From NCBI GenBank assembly GCA_030562195.1, contig CM060200.1:2108001-2172000 (forward strand): a stretch of 64,000 nt of DNA, given 5' to 3'. The notes under the pieces are model-generated. The model was not told the origin of the DNA, searched no databases, and saw only the letters and a list, made by a program, of their open reading frames with translations. The position numbers were made by a program, and so were the translations under genes. The stretch comes from Nipponacmea schrenckii (lineage: Eukaryota; Mollusca; Gastropoda; Lottiidae). Shown one piece after another: positions 1 through 13,017 of the stretch. Numbering within the stretch: position 1 is the stretch's first letter; each line of letters opens with the position of its first letter.

Positions 1-16
1 TTTTGTTGTTGAAATA

Positions 17-270
17 TTATTTGCAACTAGGCCCTACTCTCTCCCACTCCGTTGGATCTACAAACTGAACAGCGTCTCGTTTTCCAGAACCCAAATATCC
101 ATCAATCAATGGCACCATAAAAGTTCTTCCAGACGGCTCCCGTCTACTGCGTCTGCCTCTTCCTATAAATCTCCAGGAAGTGACGTCATCAACTGCTGTC
201 GTCAACAACAGCGCCACCACTGTTAATATTACCAACGTTTTGGAACTGGAATGGAACAGAGTGGTCAAAT
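17..270 (-). CDS. Candidate secreted peptide (neuropeptide-like) precursor, partial
   Basis: The frame starts inside a hydrophobic leader (LVILTVVALLLTTAV), continues with SWRFIGRGRRSRR and TFMVPLIDGYLGSGKR, and ends ERVGPSCK before TAA at 17-19. Dibasic/tribasic sites (RR, RR, KR) after a signal-like leader are the layout of a prohormone. There is no ATG in frame; two in-frame stops lie just upstream. A polypyrimidine stretch followed by AATAAG ending at position 271 could be a 3' splice site, which would put the start codon in an exon beyond the SINE at 290-465. I recognise no known molluscan peptide family. It could be a chance ORF; the cleavage-site pattern is the only support. Confidence 0.4.
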
Positions 271-289
271 CTTATTAGAAATACTGGAA

Positions 290-465
290 AAAATGAAATG
301 AATGGAGTATTAGGCCTATGTTCTACTCCTCTGCGCCTTATGGGTTGATGAAGACGAACAACACCATGCAGTGTCCCACGGGGGAAATTCGACCAGAAGA
401 GCGGCTAAAGCCTTCTTAATTTGAGATTACCAACTGTCGAGGGATCTTTAACGAGCATACCCTGG
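290..465 (-). mobile_element. SINE family A, 3' part
   Basis: The element reads on the minus strand; on the plus strand it starts at its 3' tail (AAATGAAATGAATGGAGT) and runs to the GGGATCTTTAACG block. The same block order recurs in many copies across the window, including a full one at 4711-5065. Confidence 0.8.
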
Positions 466-1065
466 GTTTATTGTCCCATCCAAACAACCAAATAAGTTGA
501 AAAAGTGGTAACAGATGATATAGGTGTCTGTGATTCAATAAAGGGAGGCGAGCATATTGATGAAAAACGTCCCTTTGCCGATATTTGTTGAAATATTAAT
601 CTAAGATTTAAGAGCTTAATTTCAGCCAATTGTTGCATTAAAACAGAACAAAATCCACCGTTCCCACATTCATTGTCTTCCATAGTATTCCTGGCAATCA
701 ACTTTTGATAGCAGCGTTTTTCTACCAACAGCTGGACCTTAACCAATATATTTCCTACCTTTCTTTTGCTTTTCAATCACTCCATTTCTCAGTTTCAAAT
801 ATGCATTTGGTCATGATTCTGAATCTGAATAAGCAAGGACTTAATTGAGAAAAAAATCTACTTACTTCATGATATGGATGAAAAAGTGTAACCGAGGAAA
901 CCAACAATATGTGTATTTATATTTCCAACCTGTGAAAATTTAATTATGTTTGTTTGATTAATAACATCTGGTTTATGGAAACCAATAATATGTTTATTTC
1001 GATTTTTCCAACACTTGAATGAATATAATTGTATGTTTGTTTGATCGGTACATGACATCTGATCT
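466..1065. other. Intergenic, nothing recognised
   Basis: AT-rich sequence with only short chance ORFs on the minus strand. No domain, splice pattern or clear repeat was seen before the tandem array at 1066. Confidence 0.5.
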
Positions 1066-1395
1066 ATCATGGAACATAATAATCTGTCCATCGAATACAC
1101 ATGTCTTGATGCAGAACATAATCTGTCCACTAATAACATGTACTTGATCAGACATAATCTTCCATCTAATACACATGTTCTTGATCAACATAATCTGTCC
1201 ATCTAATAAACATGTACTTGATTGCAGGAACATAGATCTGTCCATCTAATAAACATGTACTTGATCACAGGAACATAGATCTGTCCATCTTATAAACATG
1301 TACTTGATTGCAGGAACATAGATCTGTCCATCTTATAAACATGTACTTGATCCAGGAACATAAATCTGTCCATCTAATACACAAGTACTCTTAGA
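1066..1395. repeat. Minisatellite, ~43-bp unit
   Basis: About seven imperfect units built on ATCTGTCCATCTAATAAACA followed by TGTACTTGATCACAGGAACATAG. Units in the first half are shorter and more degenerate. Confidence 0.85.
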
Positions 1396-3264
1396 CGAAT
1401 TGTATAAATTGAAATATTGTGTATTTGTTTGTTTTTTCTATGTTTGTCTCTATGGGTTGAATGTTTGGACATTTTGAAGCAACTTATCAAATACAACACA
1501 CACCAGCTAATGTAATTTATTGAAACGTTGTACAATAATCTAATATTTGTTGCATGTTTCTATTTGTTGAAGTACAAATTACATCGCAAGTTTCTATGGT
1601 TTTTTTTTTTAACTTTTAGGATTTTTCTGCAAAATAAACGAATAGCATAAAACAAACTTATGTAAACTGTTGAAACGTTGTACATCATTCAGGTATGTAT
1701 TACGTTCAGGGAAAATACAAGACAATTCAAATTGGCGTAAACTGTTGGACACGGGATGGCATGGTTAATTACCATTGCCCAGAATTTATTGGATGCTGTC
1801 ATTCACAGATGTGACCCAACCTATAAAATATGGTCGGTATATACCAAATAACAAAACATATTAACAATTTCAAAACGTGAGTTCCACTGATTGAAAATAA
1901 CACCTAATATAACATTTAGGTCAGTTGCCAATTTTTCTTTATATCTATAGGATTGATAAAAATTAGATTTATCACAAATAAATTGATTTTTATCACACAA
2001 AAAACTGAAAAATAAAGCTTTGACTCTTTATCCTAAATCTAATAACTACCATTCATAGCCAGCTGGTAGAAAGGATCCTTAGTAGTTATCCTTGTAAAAT
2101 ATAGTTCTTTCTTTCTTTCTTTCACTCGAAGTCTTCGACAATTGCCCGAGAACACCGATACAAGGATCTGATACACAATAATGAGGTTGAAATATGTTTT
2201 CAAATTTCGTGAATACAAAAATTTTATAATTTATATAAATCCAATATAGCGTCTAAATAAAGAGATTCCCGACGTTTATTAGTCAATACAGCCAGAAACA
2301 ACCGTCCCGTTATCTCTAATTCAGTCCATTTAGGACATAACATGGCGTCTTCATCGAATATTTCAGAATTAATCAAACCAAATACTCATAATTCTTCGCC
2401 TTTAATCATTTTTCTTGTCCATTAAACATATTGTGAATTTAAAGCGACAGATTTTCCTGTTCCTATTGACCCGTCTCTTCCTTTACATGACCCCCTCATA
2501 GTCCCCAAATCTTTCGTATTGACCCCACAATCCGGTGCATTGATCCGGTAATCTTAAGTTTTGGTCTGCCAATCTCTCTGTAGTCTTGGCGGTGGGTTTA
2601 ATATTCCATCTTACCCGTGGCAATATCGTACCCAGTATAACATTGAGGCATGTCCAGACTTTTGCACTAGTAAAGTTCGAAACCTCCTAAAACTTGAGTC
2701 CTACTTAAAAAGTGAACCCATCTAGACCAAAATTTTTTGTTATCTAAAACTAGTTAATTTTAGATCGCAATTCCAACATATAGGATAACCTTGAGTTAAC
2801 CGTTCGACAATACAATCTTGTGATACTGAAATGGCTATTCTGTCTTCCTTGCTTCTTAAACCTTAAAAGCAGATAGGCTTCAGGTATCTTTTTACTATAT
2901 TGAATCTTACAACACCGGAATCTATCCTTTTTGTTGGGATTATTCAATAACTCAATAGTCCTATTGGAAAATCGAAAGTGAATGGTAAAAGTGGCAAATT
3001 ATTTCAACCACGTCTCAACACAAACAGTTGTTAGTTTGACATTTTTCCATAATTCAAAGCGTGTATAGCCGATATTGACCTGATACTAAAAGGGGTTATT
3101 TGCCACTAAAATTCCCATAAAAGACCTGCCAATCTCCTTCTATTCACTTTTGCTTCTAAATAAACTTTTAGGAATTTATAGCAGATTGCTTTAACGGTCA
3201 ATATCTTAAAGATGGGTAGTACCAATCACTTGGATAATGTACAAGTACACTTCACCTTATTCTA
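1396..3264. other. Intergenic, repeat fragments only
   Basis: No gene recognised. It contains isolated pieces of repeats found elsewhere: TATGTTTGTCTCTATGGGTTG near 1438 (86-bp satellite), the motif ATTGAAACGTTGTACAAT near 1520 and 1670 (65-bp satellite), and a SINE-B 3' end at 2040-2112. Confidence 0.5.
2040..2112 (+). mobile_element. SINE family B, 3' end
   Basis: Carries the conserved CAGCTGGTAGAAAGGATCCT and GTTATCCTTGTAAAATATAG blocks followed by a (CTTT)n tail. The region between the blocks is shortened. Confidence 0.75.
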
Positions 3265-3680
3265 AAGGCACACAACGTTTCAGCAATTTACATTGTCATC
3301 ATCAGTTTATATGGTATAATTCTTCTGAGTTTTTTTTATACAATGTTCCAATAATTTACATTGTTATCATCAGCTTATATGCAATACTACTTCTATGTTT
3401 TATTATATAAAAACGTTTTAACAATTTACATTGTCGTCATCAGTGTATAATGTAAATTATTGAACCGTTGTGTACAATAAAAAACAACAGTAATATACGA
3501 TAAATATAAATGATGACAATGTAGGAGCATACCATATAAACTGATGATAACAATGTAAATAATTGAAACGTTGTGTACAAAAACACTCAAAAGTAGTATA
3601 CCATATAAACTGATGATAACAATGTAAATAGTTGAAACGTTGTGTACAAAAACACTCAAAAGTAGTATAGCATATAAACT
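3265..3680. repeat. Minisatellite, ~65-bp unit (first locus)
   Basis: Units carry ACAACGTTTCAACAATTTAC, ATTGTCATCATCAGTTTATA and a variable linker. Both orientations are present: the first three units are plus-like and the last three are inverted around position ~3450. The same unit forms an array at 28815-29125. Confidence 0.85.
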
Positions 3681-3734
3681 AATTATATATGATGAACGTG
3701 AACAGACGTTTAAATTACTGAGTAGGTTAACATT

Positions 3735-3935
3735 ATATTGTTAAGCTTTAAACATAAAACAGATAAGATTTTGATTGGGCAGCCCAAGTTAAAACATTAA
3801 ACAGATAAGTTTTTGATTGGGCAGACCAACTTTAAACATTAAAGAGATTAGCTTTTGATTGGGCAGACCAACTTTAAACATTAAAATAGACAAGTTTTTA
3901 TTGAGCAATCCAACTTGAAAGAACATACAGACTTT
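3735..3935. repeat. Minisatellite, ~42-bp unit
   Basis: Four to five imperfect copies of a unit with AACATTAAACAGATAAG and TTTTGATTGGGCAGACCAAC. Confidence 0.8.
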
Positions 3936-4159
3936 AACAGATTGAAGCAACTTGTCGGAATGTTCCAGTTTTTATTTTGACTATAAACTATGAATTATGA
4001 AGTCTGGTGGCGGCATCAATATATAAATATGTTTCCACGTTTCCTATATATCGATAATCAGCCGTGATTTATCACAACCAGAAGTTTCATGAAGTTCACC
4101 AGATCCAATCAATACTGTATGGACCAACACTCACAGATCCCGATATATCCTGGCAAAAT

Positions 4160-4252
4160 GTACCTCATTGCACACTGTAGGCGTTGCCCATCTTTATTTT
4201 CCCTCAAGGTGCAAAAGAGGTGGACGTAAAACTTCATTCATTTCATTTTTTC
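4160..4252 (+). mobile_element. SINE family A, 3' end
   Basis: CTCATTGCACACTGTAGGCG through GTAAAACTTCATTCATTTC matches the 3' third of family A. Flanking DNA to 4710 holds no recognised feature. Confidence 0.7.
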
Positions 4253-4710
4253 TTTAATGATCCCGATGTGGACAATGACGTTTCCACGGGAGTTTGATCC
4301 GGCTTTATACATTTATTTAGTCCTGTCGACGAGGCTGGTATTATATCGGTACATAACCGTTTTTAGAAATATAAACTGTATGTACGGAAGATGAAAAAGG
4401 CCTGAAAGAGAAATTAATGAAAGGAGATAAGCAGTTGAGTGTAAACGAGTTAATCAGACCATTATAATCTTGTTGACATGAATTGTGTCGAGTGTTTACA
4501 TTAAAACTGGTGTAATTGACTTCCTGTTAACCGTGGTGTATTCACAGAGTGATGCGATACAATGGAGACAAGACTCGGAAGTGATGGTGAATACATTATC
4601 AAGATCAAGCAATGTGGCAATAAAATCTGAGAATATTGCGGTAATGAAACATTTTGAAATATTTTGAATAATAAACATGCTAGTTTATCAACATGGACAG
4701 TTCTGTTTGT

Positions 4711-5065
4711 AGATCAAATGATGTTTTACGCCCTACTCTGCGTCTAATTGGCAAATGAAGACGGGGACGCCATGTAGGTGCAATAGGGGAACTTTTGCCA
4801 AAACAGCGGCATAAAGTCTACTCTTTTTGCGAATTCCAACTTCGAGGCATCTTTAACGTGCACAGCCTGTAGCACACGGGCCTCGGTTTATCATCTCATT
4901 CAAACGACTAGACGTTTTCCACCAATCCGTCAGTTGGTCCGGCCTGCATAACTGACAAAGGGAAATAAAAAATCCGAAAGTTCATCTTAACCTTTGTCTG
5001 GATTGAAACCTGGACCCTTAGATTAGCGAGCAAGCATCTAACTCACTGAGCCACCACGGCTCCGT
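4711..5065 (-). mobile_element. SINE family A, near full-length
   Basis: A complete ~355-bp copy in minus orientation. The tRNA-like head is at 5000-5065: the minus strand reads GTGGTGGCTCAGTGAGTTAG (A-box-like) and GGGTCCAGGTTTCAATCC (B-box-like), consistent with an internal RNA polymerase III promoter. The body carries CCTGTAGCACACGGGCCTCG (plus strand) and the tail ends at the conserved TTTTACGCCCTACTCTGCG. This copy defines the family for the other fragments. Confidence 0.85.
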
Positions 5066-5469
5066 AGACTAGTTAGAGATATAAAATCACGAAGTCCTTT
5101 AACAATCAGCTTGTGGATCTTCTCAGTGGCCTAATTTCACTTCCAGCATCAATCTTAACTCCCATCTTTATTCTGTCTGTAACAGATAAAATCTTAATTC
5201 AAGACGTGGAAATACTGGTCCATATGGAATTCCTGCCACAAATAAAACTTATTATCTGTTTCTTCCCATCTTACAGCCTTCCAAACAATTCCAGAGTGCC
5301 TTTCTTCCATTCCCCCATCTGTTCCTCAACCTATGATTTTTTCCGTTCTGTCCATACCTCAAATGTATATGACTGAAATAAAACATTGACAAAGCGCTGT
5401 AGGTTCACCAACTCGACCTCCAAGGTGAACTGGGATAATTCATTGCAGAGAAAGAAACAACTATATTTC

Positions 5470-5605
5470 ACAAGGATAACAACTTAGGTTCACAAGTCCA
5501 GCGTTACAGGGATCCTTTCTACCATGTGGTCCTTGGCCAAACCTCTTGGCATTGATCTTTCCTGGATTATCCGTACCCATTTACAGCTGGGTGGGCTGGA
5601 GAAGA
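5470..5605 (-). mobile_element. SINE family B copy
   Basis: Inverted family B body: AAGGATAACAACTTAGGTTC, GATCCTTTCTACCATGTGGT, and the complement of the GTAAATGGGTACGGATAATC block. The head is not clear. 5066-5469 holds nothing recognised. Confidence 0.75.
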
Positions 5606-5817
5606 ATATCAAACCATGTTTCGTGTTTGTTGGCGTTAACTATCCCTTTAAAGGACCAAATTACTACATCAGTTAAAACATCTTAATGAGTCTGGAAGAT
5701 TTTTTTTACTTGAATAAAAACCAATCAATCTTTTGTAAAATATCATCTTGTCCATATCAGGTTCGAAAGTTCTAAAATTTATTTTGTTTTCTGAAAAAAG
5801 GAAAGAATAGATTTTTT

Positions 5818-5940
5818 TTACAAGGATAACAACTTAGGTTCATTATGGATCCTGTCTACAAACTGTTCCTTGGTCAAACCTCTTGGCATTGTTCTTTCAC
5901 TTAGTACCAGTACCAATTTAGAGCTGGGTCGACTGTATAA
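5818..5940 (-). mobile_element. SINE family B copy, partial
   Basis: A second inverted family B copy lies 200 bp downstream of the first, with the same AAGGATAACAACTTAGGTTC start. It ends near GAGCTGGGTCGACTG. Confidence 0.7.
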
Positions 5941-8499
5941 TGCAGATTACTCGGAAAAGCCGACCGACTTAAAAACCAACGACCACTATGACATTGTGTT
6001 CGACGTCACTTAGCAAATAACTTCTTTTAAGCCTCGGCCAACTACGCTCGAAACATCAGCCTTAAAGAAATCACAACTTTGTTTTCTTTCTACCTGAGCC
6101 GGGAAACAATTTCAATTACTTCTCAGAAAGTTTCTTCAAGATGGCGGGAATCCATCAAACAATAAAATAGCACTCAACAGACAATCAGCCTCGCTTCAAA
6201 TTATCTAATTTAAAACTCCATTAGAAACAAATAGAAACAGTGCCAATTCAATCATAGAAACTACACACAATTTGATGACGTCATGTAATTCTGTTATGGA
6301 ACACATTGTTTTCGATTGAGTACTTCTTCCAGTGATTAGAGGCTGTCAGTCCTGATAACCAGAACTACTTGTAATATGGTATTATGGGATAGTAGGCTTG
6401 TTAAAATGATTGAGTGTCTTGTTAATCGAATCTAACTGGTCTAATTTGGACTGGACTGGAAAATGGCGTGATAAACGAGAAAACAATTGGACTTTAAACT
6501 TGGATTGAAGGAAAGTTTGCGTGTGAATAATTAAGGGATGAAATTAGGCAAGCTGTTTGGGATAGAATGGGCATGTTTATTAGATTGGTAGTACTGAAAA
6601 CAATTTGACGGAAGAGACCGGCTATCTTTACCCGTAATGAGATTAGCTAAATATTTTACTAATAGAGTCGCCATTAAAGTACTGTGGCAGACATCGTGGT
6701 TTTAAACAAGCTTGAAGTTGATGATGCCTAAGTAATTTTGGAACTGTGGCAAACAACTCATTCGCGGTGATGACACTAAACCCCGATGAACAAAAATGAA
6801 ATGAATGGAGTTCTACGCCCTACTCTTCTGCACCTTATAGGCTACTGCAGAAGGGCAACACCGTGCAGTGTGCTTTGAAGAATTTTGTCTGGACAGTGGT
6901 ATTAGCCTACATTTTTGCGATTTCCATCTGTCCAAACAGGTCCGTTATCACCAAATTTGGTTGAATCAAAGACTGGTGCTTCAAAATAAAAAACCAACCC
7001 ACTTTGACGTTATTTCATTAAAAAAGTTTCTCTAAACTGTGCAAGCTGGCCTCACTTCCTTTTTGTAAATTAAATAGGTCAATGCACGTGTAATGTGTCT
7101 ATCCAATAAAACTACAGTTTTATTAATCACATGAGTTTGTGTCACATTGTTGATGAACCGAGTAAGGATATGCCGTCGTTCTCTCCAATACTATAGAGAA
7201 ATGTTGAAAACTCGCATCGGAAATGAGCACATGTCGGGGTTGCTTCAAACAAACTTGGGACAAAGCAACTCTGTCTCAAAGAGCTAATGATGAAACTGAT
7301 ACAAGTATGCAGAAAAGTTAAAAAAATATATATATATATATATGAAAGGCAATTTTAGCACCACGGTGAGCTAATGAATAGGGACAGCAGGACAACATGA
7401 CAACGCCATGCAGTATACAATAAAGAAAATTGGCATTTTCTACTGCCGGAAAAATAGCAAAGTGTTGGTCGGAAATGGTGGTATGTGCTACAGTATGATT
7501 CCATTCAAACCTTCTAAAGGATCAGCATTCCGTTAATAACGTGTCCGGTTCAGTAAAAATGAATCATTGAAGATTTGAACTAATGAAAGGAAATGAAGTA
7601 TAAAATATGACGTAAATAATAACTCCGCACTGAGTATGATTAACGACGTTTGATTGGATGAAATGATAAATCTTTATTTCTCTCATAAAATCCTCATTTC
7701 AATTATTTCTTCATCTGTAGTCGCGATCATAATACTCTCCTTTATTTCCATATAATGAAATTTGTCTGGGTTATCGAGACTACAATAAATCTGGCCCTGG
7801 TCTATAGATGGTAAATTAAACTAGTAGCGCCACCTCTCGGCTGCCTATATTCCTCTTATAATTTCTATTTTATAGCAACTCATCATATTTATCGATTAGT
7901 TTTTATACACTTTTATCATCTATTGGAGAAATATTAAATAGTTTTCTCTAATTCAGCTCAACTCGCTTAGAAACATCGAGATTTCAATATCAATATTGCT
8001 GACCTCGGAGTCATTCGTCATTTAATTATGACGTCACAGACTCGATCGAGATTGACAGGCTCCGTTCACTTTTCAGCCTTTAATCCCTTCACCATTCATC
8101 AAACGAAATTATATTCTGTATAAGATTAAACAAAGCGAGGAATATAATCTAATTTTCTAACATTATTTTAGCCTTTTAGCCTCGTTTAAAGATTGTTTCT
8201 TCTAATGAATATTTATAAGTTATTGTAGTGTAAAGAAAGAGGGTGTGATGTTCGAGGCTATAATTAGATTACTCGATAATCAAGACTGAAATGTAATTAA
8301 TAAGAACAGTAATTTGTTTCGAAGTCAGACAGATCAACTTTTATCATTTTAAATCTGCTTCGACTGAAATTAGTGGAAAAATAAAACACTTCAGACGCTT
8401 CTACGAAAATCGTTTTCTTAATTGAGTGACCATGTTCAATCTAACATAGCCATATTGGAATTGCCATAGCATTGTGTTTCTTAAATATGTGTGTACATA
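5941..8499. other. Intergenic, no gene recognised
   Basis: Apart from a SINE-A 3' half in minus orientation at 6796-6945, a degenerate SINE-A piece near 7370-7460 and an (AT)n run at 7327-7343, I see no coding, RNA or repeat structure. Confidence 0.5.
6796..6945 (-). mobile_element. SINE family A, 3' half
   Basis: AATGAAATGAATGGAGTTCT to GATTTCCATCTGTCC follows the family A order on the complementary strand. The copy stops before the tRNA-like head. Confidence 0.8.
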
Positions 8500-8770
8500 T
8501 ATTACGATTACAATGACGTCGTTATAAATAATGACGTCGTTATACGATTAGAATGACGTTGTTTCACGTATTACGTTGACGTTATAAATAATGACGTCGT
8601 AATCGATTACAATGACGTCGCATTACAGTGACGCAGGTGTATATTTGGTTTGATGACGCCGTTCCACTTATTACGTTGACGTCGTTATAAATATTACAAC
8701 GACGTCGTTACGTTTAATACGATGACGTCACTGTATCGTCGATTTGATGATGTCATCACAAATATTACGA
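8500..8770. repeat. TGACGTCG-containing imperfect tandem repeat
   Basis: About ten imperfect units alternate ATTACGATGACGTCG with TTATAAATA. The core differs from the TGACGTCA arrays at 30-37 kb, although both carry the GACGTC palindrome. Confidence 0.75.
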
Positions 8771-10164
8771 CCATATTTTGAAGACTTACTATCATGACAT
8801 TCCTTTTAATTTCGTGGCCCTTTTATCTAATGGCTTGCCAATTCTCCATACTAGTTAAGTTCAATTATTTAGTTCGTTCACTGCCTCTAATCAAAACTGG
8901 AAAGTAGTTTCATATCAATCAGTTTCTCTTCCAACGCGATTTTCATACCGTTTTTATCAGCACGTAAAACTCCATTCATTTCATTTCATTTTTCGTTACT
9001 TTCATACACATACATATACATGTATACAAATAATTTCTTATTGAAAGGGTAAAATACGTCAATGATTGACATAAATCTAATTACAAGAATTTGAATATTA
9101 GAAAGATATCGAATTGTTTTCATTAAAAACATAAACAACGAGACAGATGGCTCAAGTTGCTGAAAACGTCAGACTTGAATTCCCTCGGGATTTCTAGGCA
9201 GCCATTTAACAGTTCAACTGTGACAGAAATTGGCCTAATGATTACAAATGAGAAAGACAATCCCGGGGGAAGTCAAGACACAATATTGGAAAGCAGAACT
9301 GAAATACTGCTGATGTTGGAGGTCCGTTGTTGGGTGGATAATTGACCAGGGGTCCCTACAAAATCCCTTCAAAGACAGCTAGTGTTTCGGAAAGAGGTTA
9401 ATTAGTCATCGTAATTACTTATCGCCAATTAGATAATTAGTATAGGCCCAAGCAATGTCTTATGACTTTTGTTCACATGTTCATATTTACAATTTCCTTT
9501 TTAAACATAATCAAACATCCAGTAGATCGTCTACCGTTAATTTTTCGCTTTTGTCGACTGTCGGCCTTACCCAATAGGAAGTCTTCAAATTAACTGTAAA
9601 GTATTTACGCCTGATCGAAATGATAATAGTATAATTCGATGCCAGTGTTCACAACACTCGTACAAAACCTCTTTACAACCCCTTTAATACGATTTCCATC
9701 AAAAATGAAAACAACAAAAAATAAGAAAAAGCAATTGCCAACAACGGACGTCTATCTCCCAGACTATAGCTGTCAGTAGAGATTATCTAGTTAGTGTTTT
9801 AATCCAGTCCGTATCATATTCCTACCTCACCTCATGGTCAACCGTGGACGATGTGGTCACTCGGGATTAGGATGGTTTTTACCGAGCCTTAGCATAATAG
9901 TCGACAAGAAAGGGGCCCTCACACTGTAACGATAGATAGTTGCGGGTGGCTGAGAATACGAATAACTGTCAACAGTTTTGAATGCAACTCTATGGAACTG
10001 AGTTACGTTCATGACACCTTCCATAATTGCCAAACATACGCATTGGATTGATGGAAGATGACAAGTTAACGTTAGCTTCCGGCGTATGCTGATACATAAA
10101 CTAGGTAATTTTAGTTGGTAGTTATTGGTTTAAGTTAGATGATTCTGAGCTATTGTGGATAATT
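8771..10164. other. Intergenic, nothing recognised
   Basis: A SINE-A tail (GTAAAACTCCATTCATTTCA) sits at 8964-8996. The remaining sequence has only short chance ORFs, one of 62 codons at 9157-9345 with no recognisable domain. Confidence 0.45.
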
Positions 10165-10500
10165 CTTGAGATCTTCATACTTATACATCTTCACAATGTC
10201 AAGCTATTACAAACTTCATCTTATACATCTTCACAATGTCAAGCTATCACCAAGTTCATCTTATATATCTTCACTGTGTCAAGCTATTACAAACTTCATC
10301 TTATACATCTTCACAAATTCAACTATTTACAAACTTCATCTTATACATCCTTCACAATGTCAAGCTATTACCAACTTCATCTTATACATCTTCACAATGT
10401 CAAGCTATTACAAACTTCATCTTATACATCTTCACAATGTCAAGCTATTACCAACTTCATCTTATACATCTTCACAATGGCAAGCTATAACAAACTTCGT
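10165..10500. repeat. Minisatellite, ~36-39-bp unit
   Basis: About nine units of CATCTTATACATCTTCACAA then TGTCAAGCTATTACAAACTT. All three forward frames are open through it because the unit lacks stops, so the overlapping ORFs are artefacts. Confidence 0.85.
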
Positions 10501-10944
10501 TTTACAAAAGGGAAATTTTGCAATACCCAAACATTTTGAAGATGGGCAATACAAAACAATAGACTACGTCTCGTTATTGTACCAGAACGATATAGTCGTT
10601 GAGGGAATTGAAACCTTCAGACCCGGGCTGCCTTGAACCAAACATTTCCTTGTTATCTCCCTTCATTATCTCGATAATAGACCTAATATTCTCGATATTT
10701 CACACAAGTCAGAGTTTAACTGTCATTATCGTTCTAAAGAATCTTTACACATGACATGAAACGAGCTAGAGTTTTACGTCCAGTACCTCGACTAGATTAG
10801 TGGGTCCCGTGACCAGGACAGAATTAGTACAAGGTCCATTATTTTTTGTCCTTGTTCTCCCCTCCCCAGGAAATTTCGAAAAAATAGAAGACAAGAGAAC
10901 GTTTTTTCTGATAACTCCGAGGCGCCAAATTCCAATTAAATATC

Positions 10945-11090
10945 GTTTTGTTGTAAATTACTCAATCTCTGCTAACTGAAGAAGTAGGTTTGAGAGAGGA
11001 CAATTGGTGGGGTTAAATTCTCAAACGCCGGAGCCCAGCACCGTGGACCCCACGACGGGGCTGGTGGGCACCCCCTAAGGTGGGTCCGTG
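10945..11090 (+). repeat. Dispersed repeat C, copy 1
   Basis: Shares TTGTAAAT..TCAATCT.TGCTAACTGAAG, AGAGGACAATTGGT.GGG.T and AAATTCT with 15294-15400, directly after the homeobox stop. The family is unidentified. 10501-10944 holds nothing recognised. Confidence 0.6.
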
Positions 11091-12725
11091 GATGAATCTC
11101 GATGGTAGTTGAACCACTGTTTACGTGACTTTTGGGAACATTCCGACTTACTTCTTCGATCAGAAATCAAGAATAACACATTTTTATTTTCAAAGAAGAA
11201 TAAAGAAGTATAAAAATCTCTTTGTGTACTAAGGGAAATAACTCTGTTCAAAGGCACATACATTTAACTTGTATTTAACTTTATTGTGGTATGTATGAAT
11301 GAGATTGACATTGAAGTCTTCGTGTCATAGCCTGTCTATTCATTTTATCTTCTTTATGCTAAAGGAGTAAAGTAAACTAATGACAAAGTATTTATATTAA
11401 CAATAGTGAGTCTTCCTCGCTGGTCGCAGCTTGAACTGACCAAGTCTTGAAGGCATGGGTTGTGCCCCTTATTTTATTACAATTCCAAACAAAAACACAC
11501 GCAACAAATGAGTCCTTGTCCTTTTGAAACTCATATCACCAGGAGCTTGTTGTTTTATCGTAAACATATGGATGGAACAGGGGTTTTCAAACTCCAGCCC
11601 ACACGAGATTTAATAAGGGACCCTTACCTAGGAGTCGTATGCCATAACGTGTTTCGAAAACCAGCTATATTCGAAATAAGCAAAATATAACGGGTCTATA
11701 TCCTTACAGTAGAATATCAAATATCATAATTATAATTAAAAAAAAACACATAACCAGACAGGTGATATTCATTAGGAAAAACTCAATGATAAATAGGATT
11801 TGTTATTAGATAAAATATGAAATAAAGTTAATAAAAAATGATATTTTGTGATGACAGTGGTATCAGGTGTCTGAGTGAAATAACATGAAGTTTAAATTTT
11901 TTTTTTTTAGATATTAAGTCAAACTTGAAAATTAATAAAAATCATTTCAAAATTACTAGTATTCAATTTTAAATTGTTAATATATCATTAAAGTTGTATT
12001 CCTTCTTACCAAGAATTTCTTAATTTAAATAGTAGCATTTAGTTGTGTATTGTTATATTTCCTTTCTGCTCCGGGAAGATTTAAAGCAATTTATTAGAAG
12101 CTGGTGTTTAGTTAACTATTCCCGGAACCAGTGCTTACCCTTCCTTCGGAAATGCCTCAGAGATAGAGTGTGTTGGAACATCTCGAATGTACCATATTAT
12201 CTACATACTCCATAAAAAATTTGGAAAGAACGAGGAGGTAATCGCGGAACCACAGCTTTAAGAAACCAAATCTCTTGTCATTCTCGTTTAATAAATAGAT
12301 GGAACCAAGTCTAAATTCAGAATAAATATAATTTCACTCATGTGTTTGATTCAGATTGGAGACGTCAGCAGGAAGGTAAGGATCGTTCTTATATTAGATC
12401 TTCTTATTCAAATTCACACAGCTGTATTATTAGCATGTGATAGCAAGGAAAGATCAGTGCCAAGACCGTTGGTAATTAATCCACTGAGTAAAATCAATTT
12501 CTTCTTCTTCTTGGTATGGATGGTGTCCACGTCGGGAAAAAAATCCACATCGCAGACGTTGAGTAAGAAGATTCTCCAATGTAGTTCTGTCTTGACGCTG
12601 TGTTATTCTTTTGTAAAATTCTACTTATTTCAGTTGCTTCTGAACGATTTCATTGAATAGTGATCTAAGATACTTTTTTTAAAATATTTACATACTTCTT
12701 TACAAATATCATGGTTCATTTGCAA
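11091..12725. other. Intergenic, nothing recognised
   Basis: AT-rich DNA without supported genes. The open frames at 11460-11690 and 12340-12660 show no domain, and no splice-site pair links them to the homeobox gene. Confidence 0.45.
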
Positions 12726-12860
12726 ATGAAATGAAATGAATGGAGTTTTACGTCATACTCTTCTGCACCTTATGGGCTTACGAAGACGGCAAACGCCATG
12801 CAGATCTTTAACGAGTATAACCTGTAGCACACGGGGCCGAACGACTAGACTTCCTTTCCA
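12726..12860 (-). mobile_element. SINE family A, internally deleted
   Basis: The 3' tail through CGCCATGCAG jumps directly to ATCTTTAACGAG, skipping ~60 bp present in other copies. It lies ~160 bp upstream of the homeobox start codon. Confidence 0.75.
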
Positions 12861-13017
12861 TGTTCATTCTAAGACACAGTATTCCTTCAACATCAATTCC
12901 CAATAATTTTAGATGGTAACTATTCTCTTTTGTTTACCATTTGTACTTTACATTTCGATCGTTTATTCTTAATTCTTTGTTTGTAGGATTTAATATTTCT
13001 TTGACCGTAACTTCGTG

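Noticed and set aside
5000..5065. tRNA gene on the minus strand
   Set aside because: The A- and B-box-like motifs belong to the head of a SINE that continues into the family A body; a canonical cloverleaf was not found. The same applies to the repeated heads at 41826-42235.
10153..10636. ORFs of 84-156 codons in three frames
   Set aside because: The ~36-bp tandem unit is stop-free in all frames; there is no conserved protein signal.
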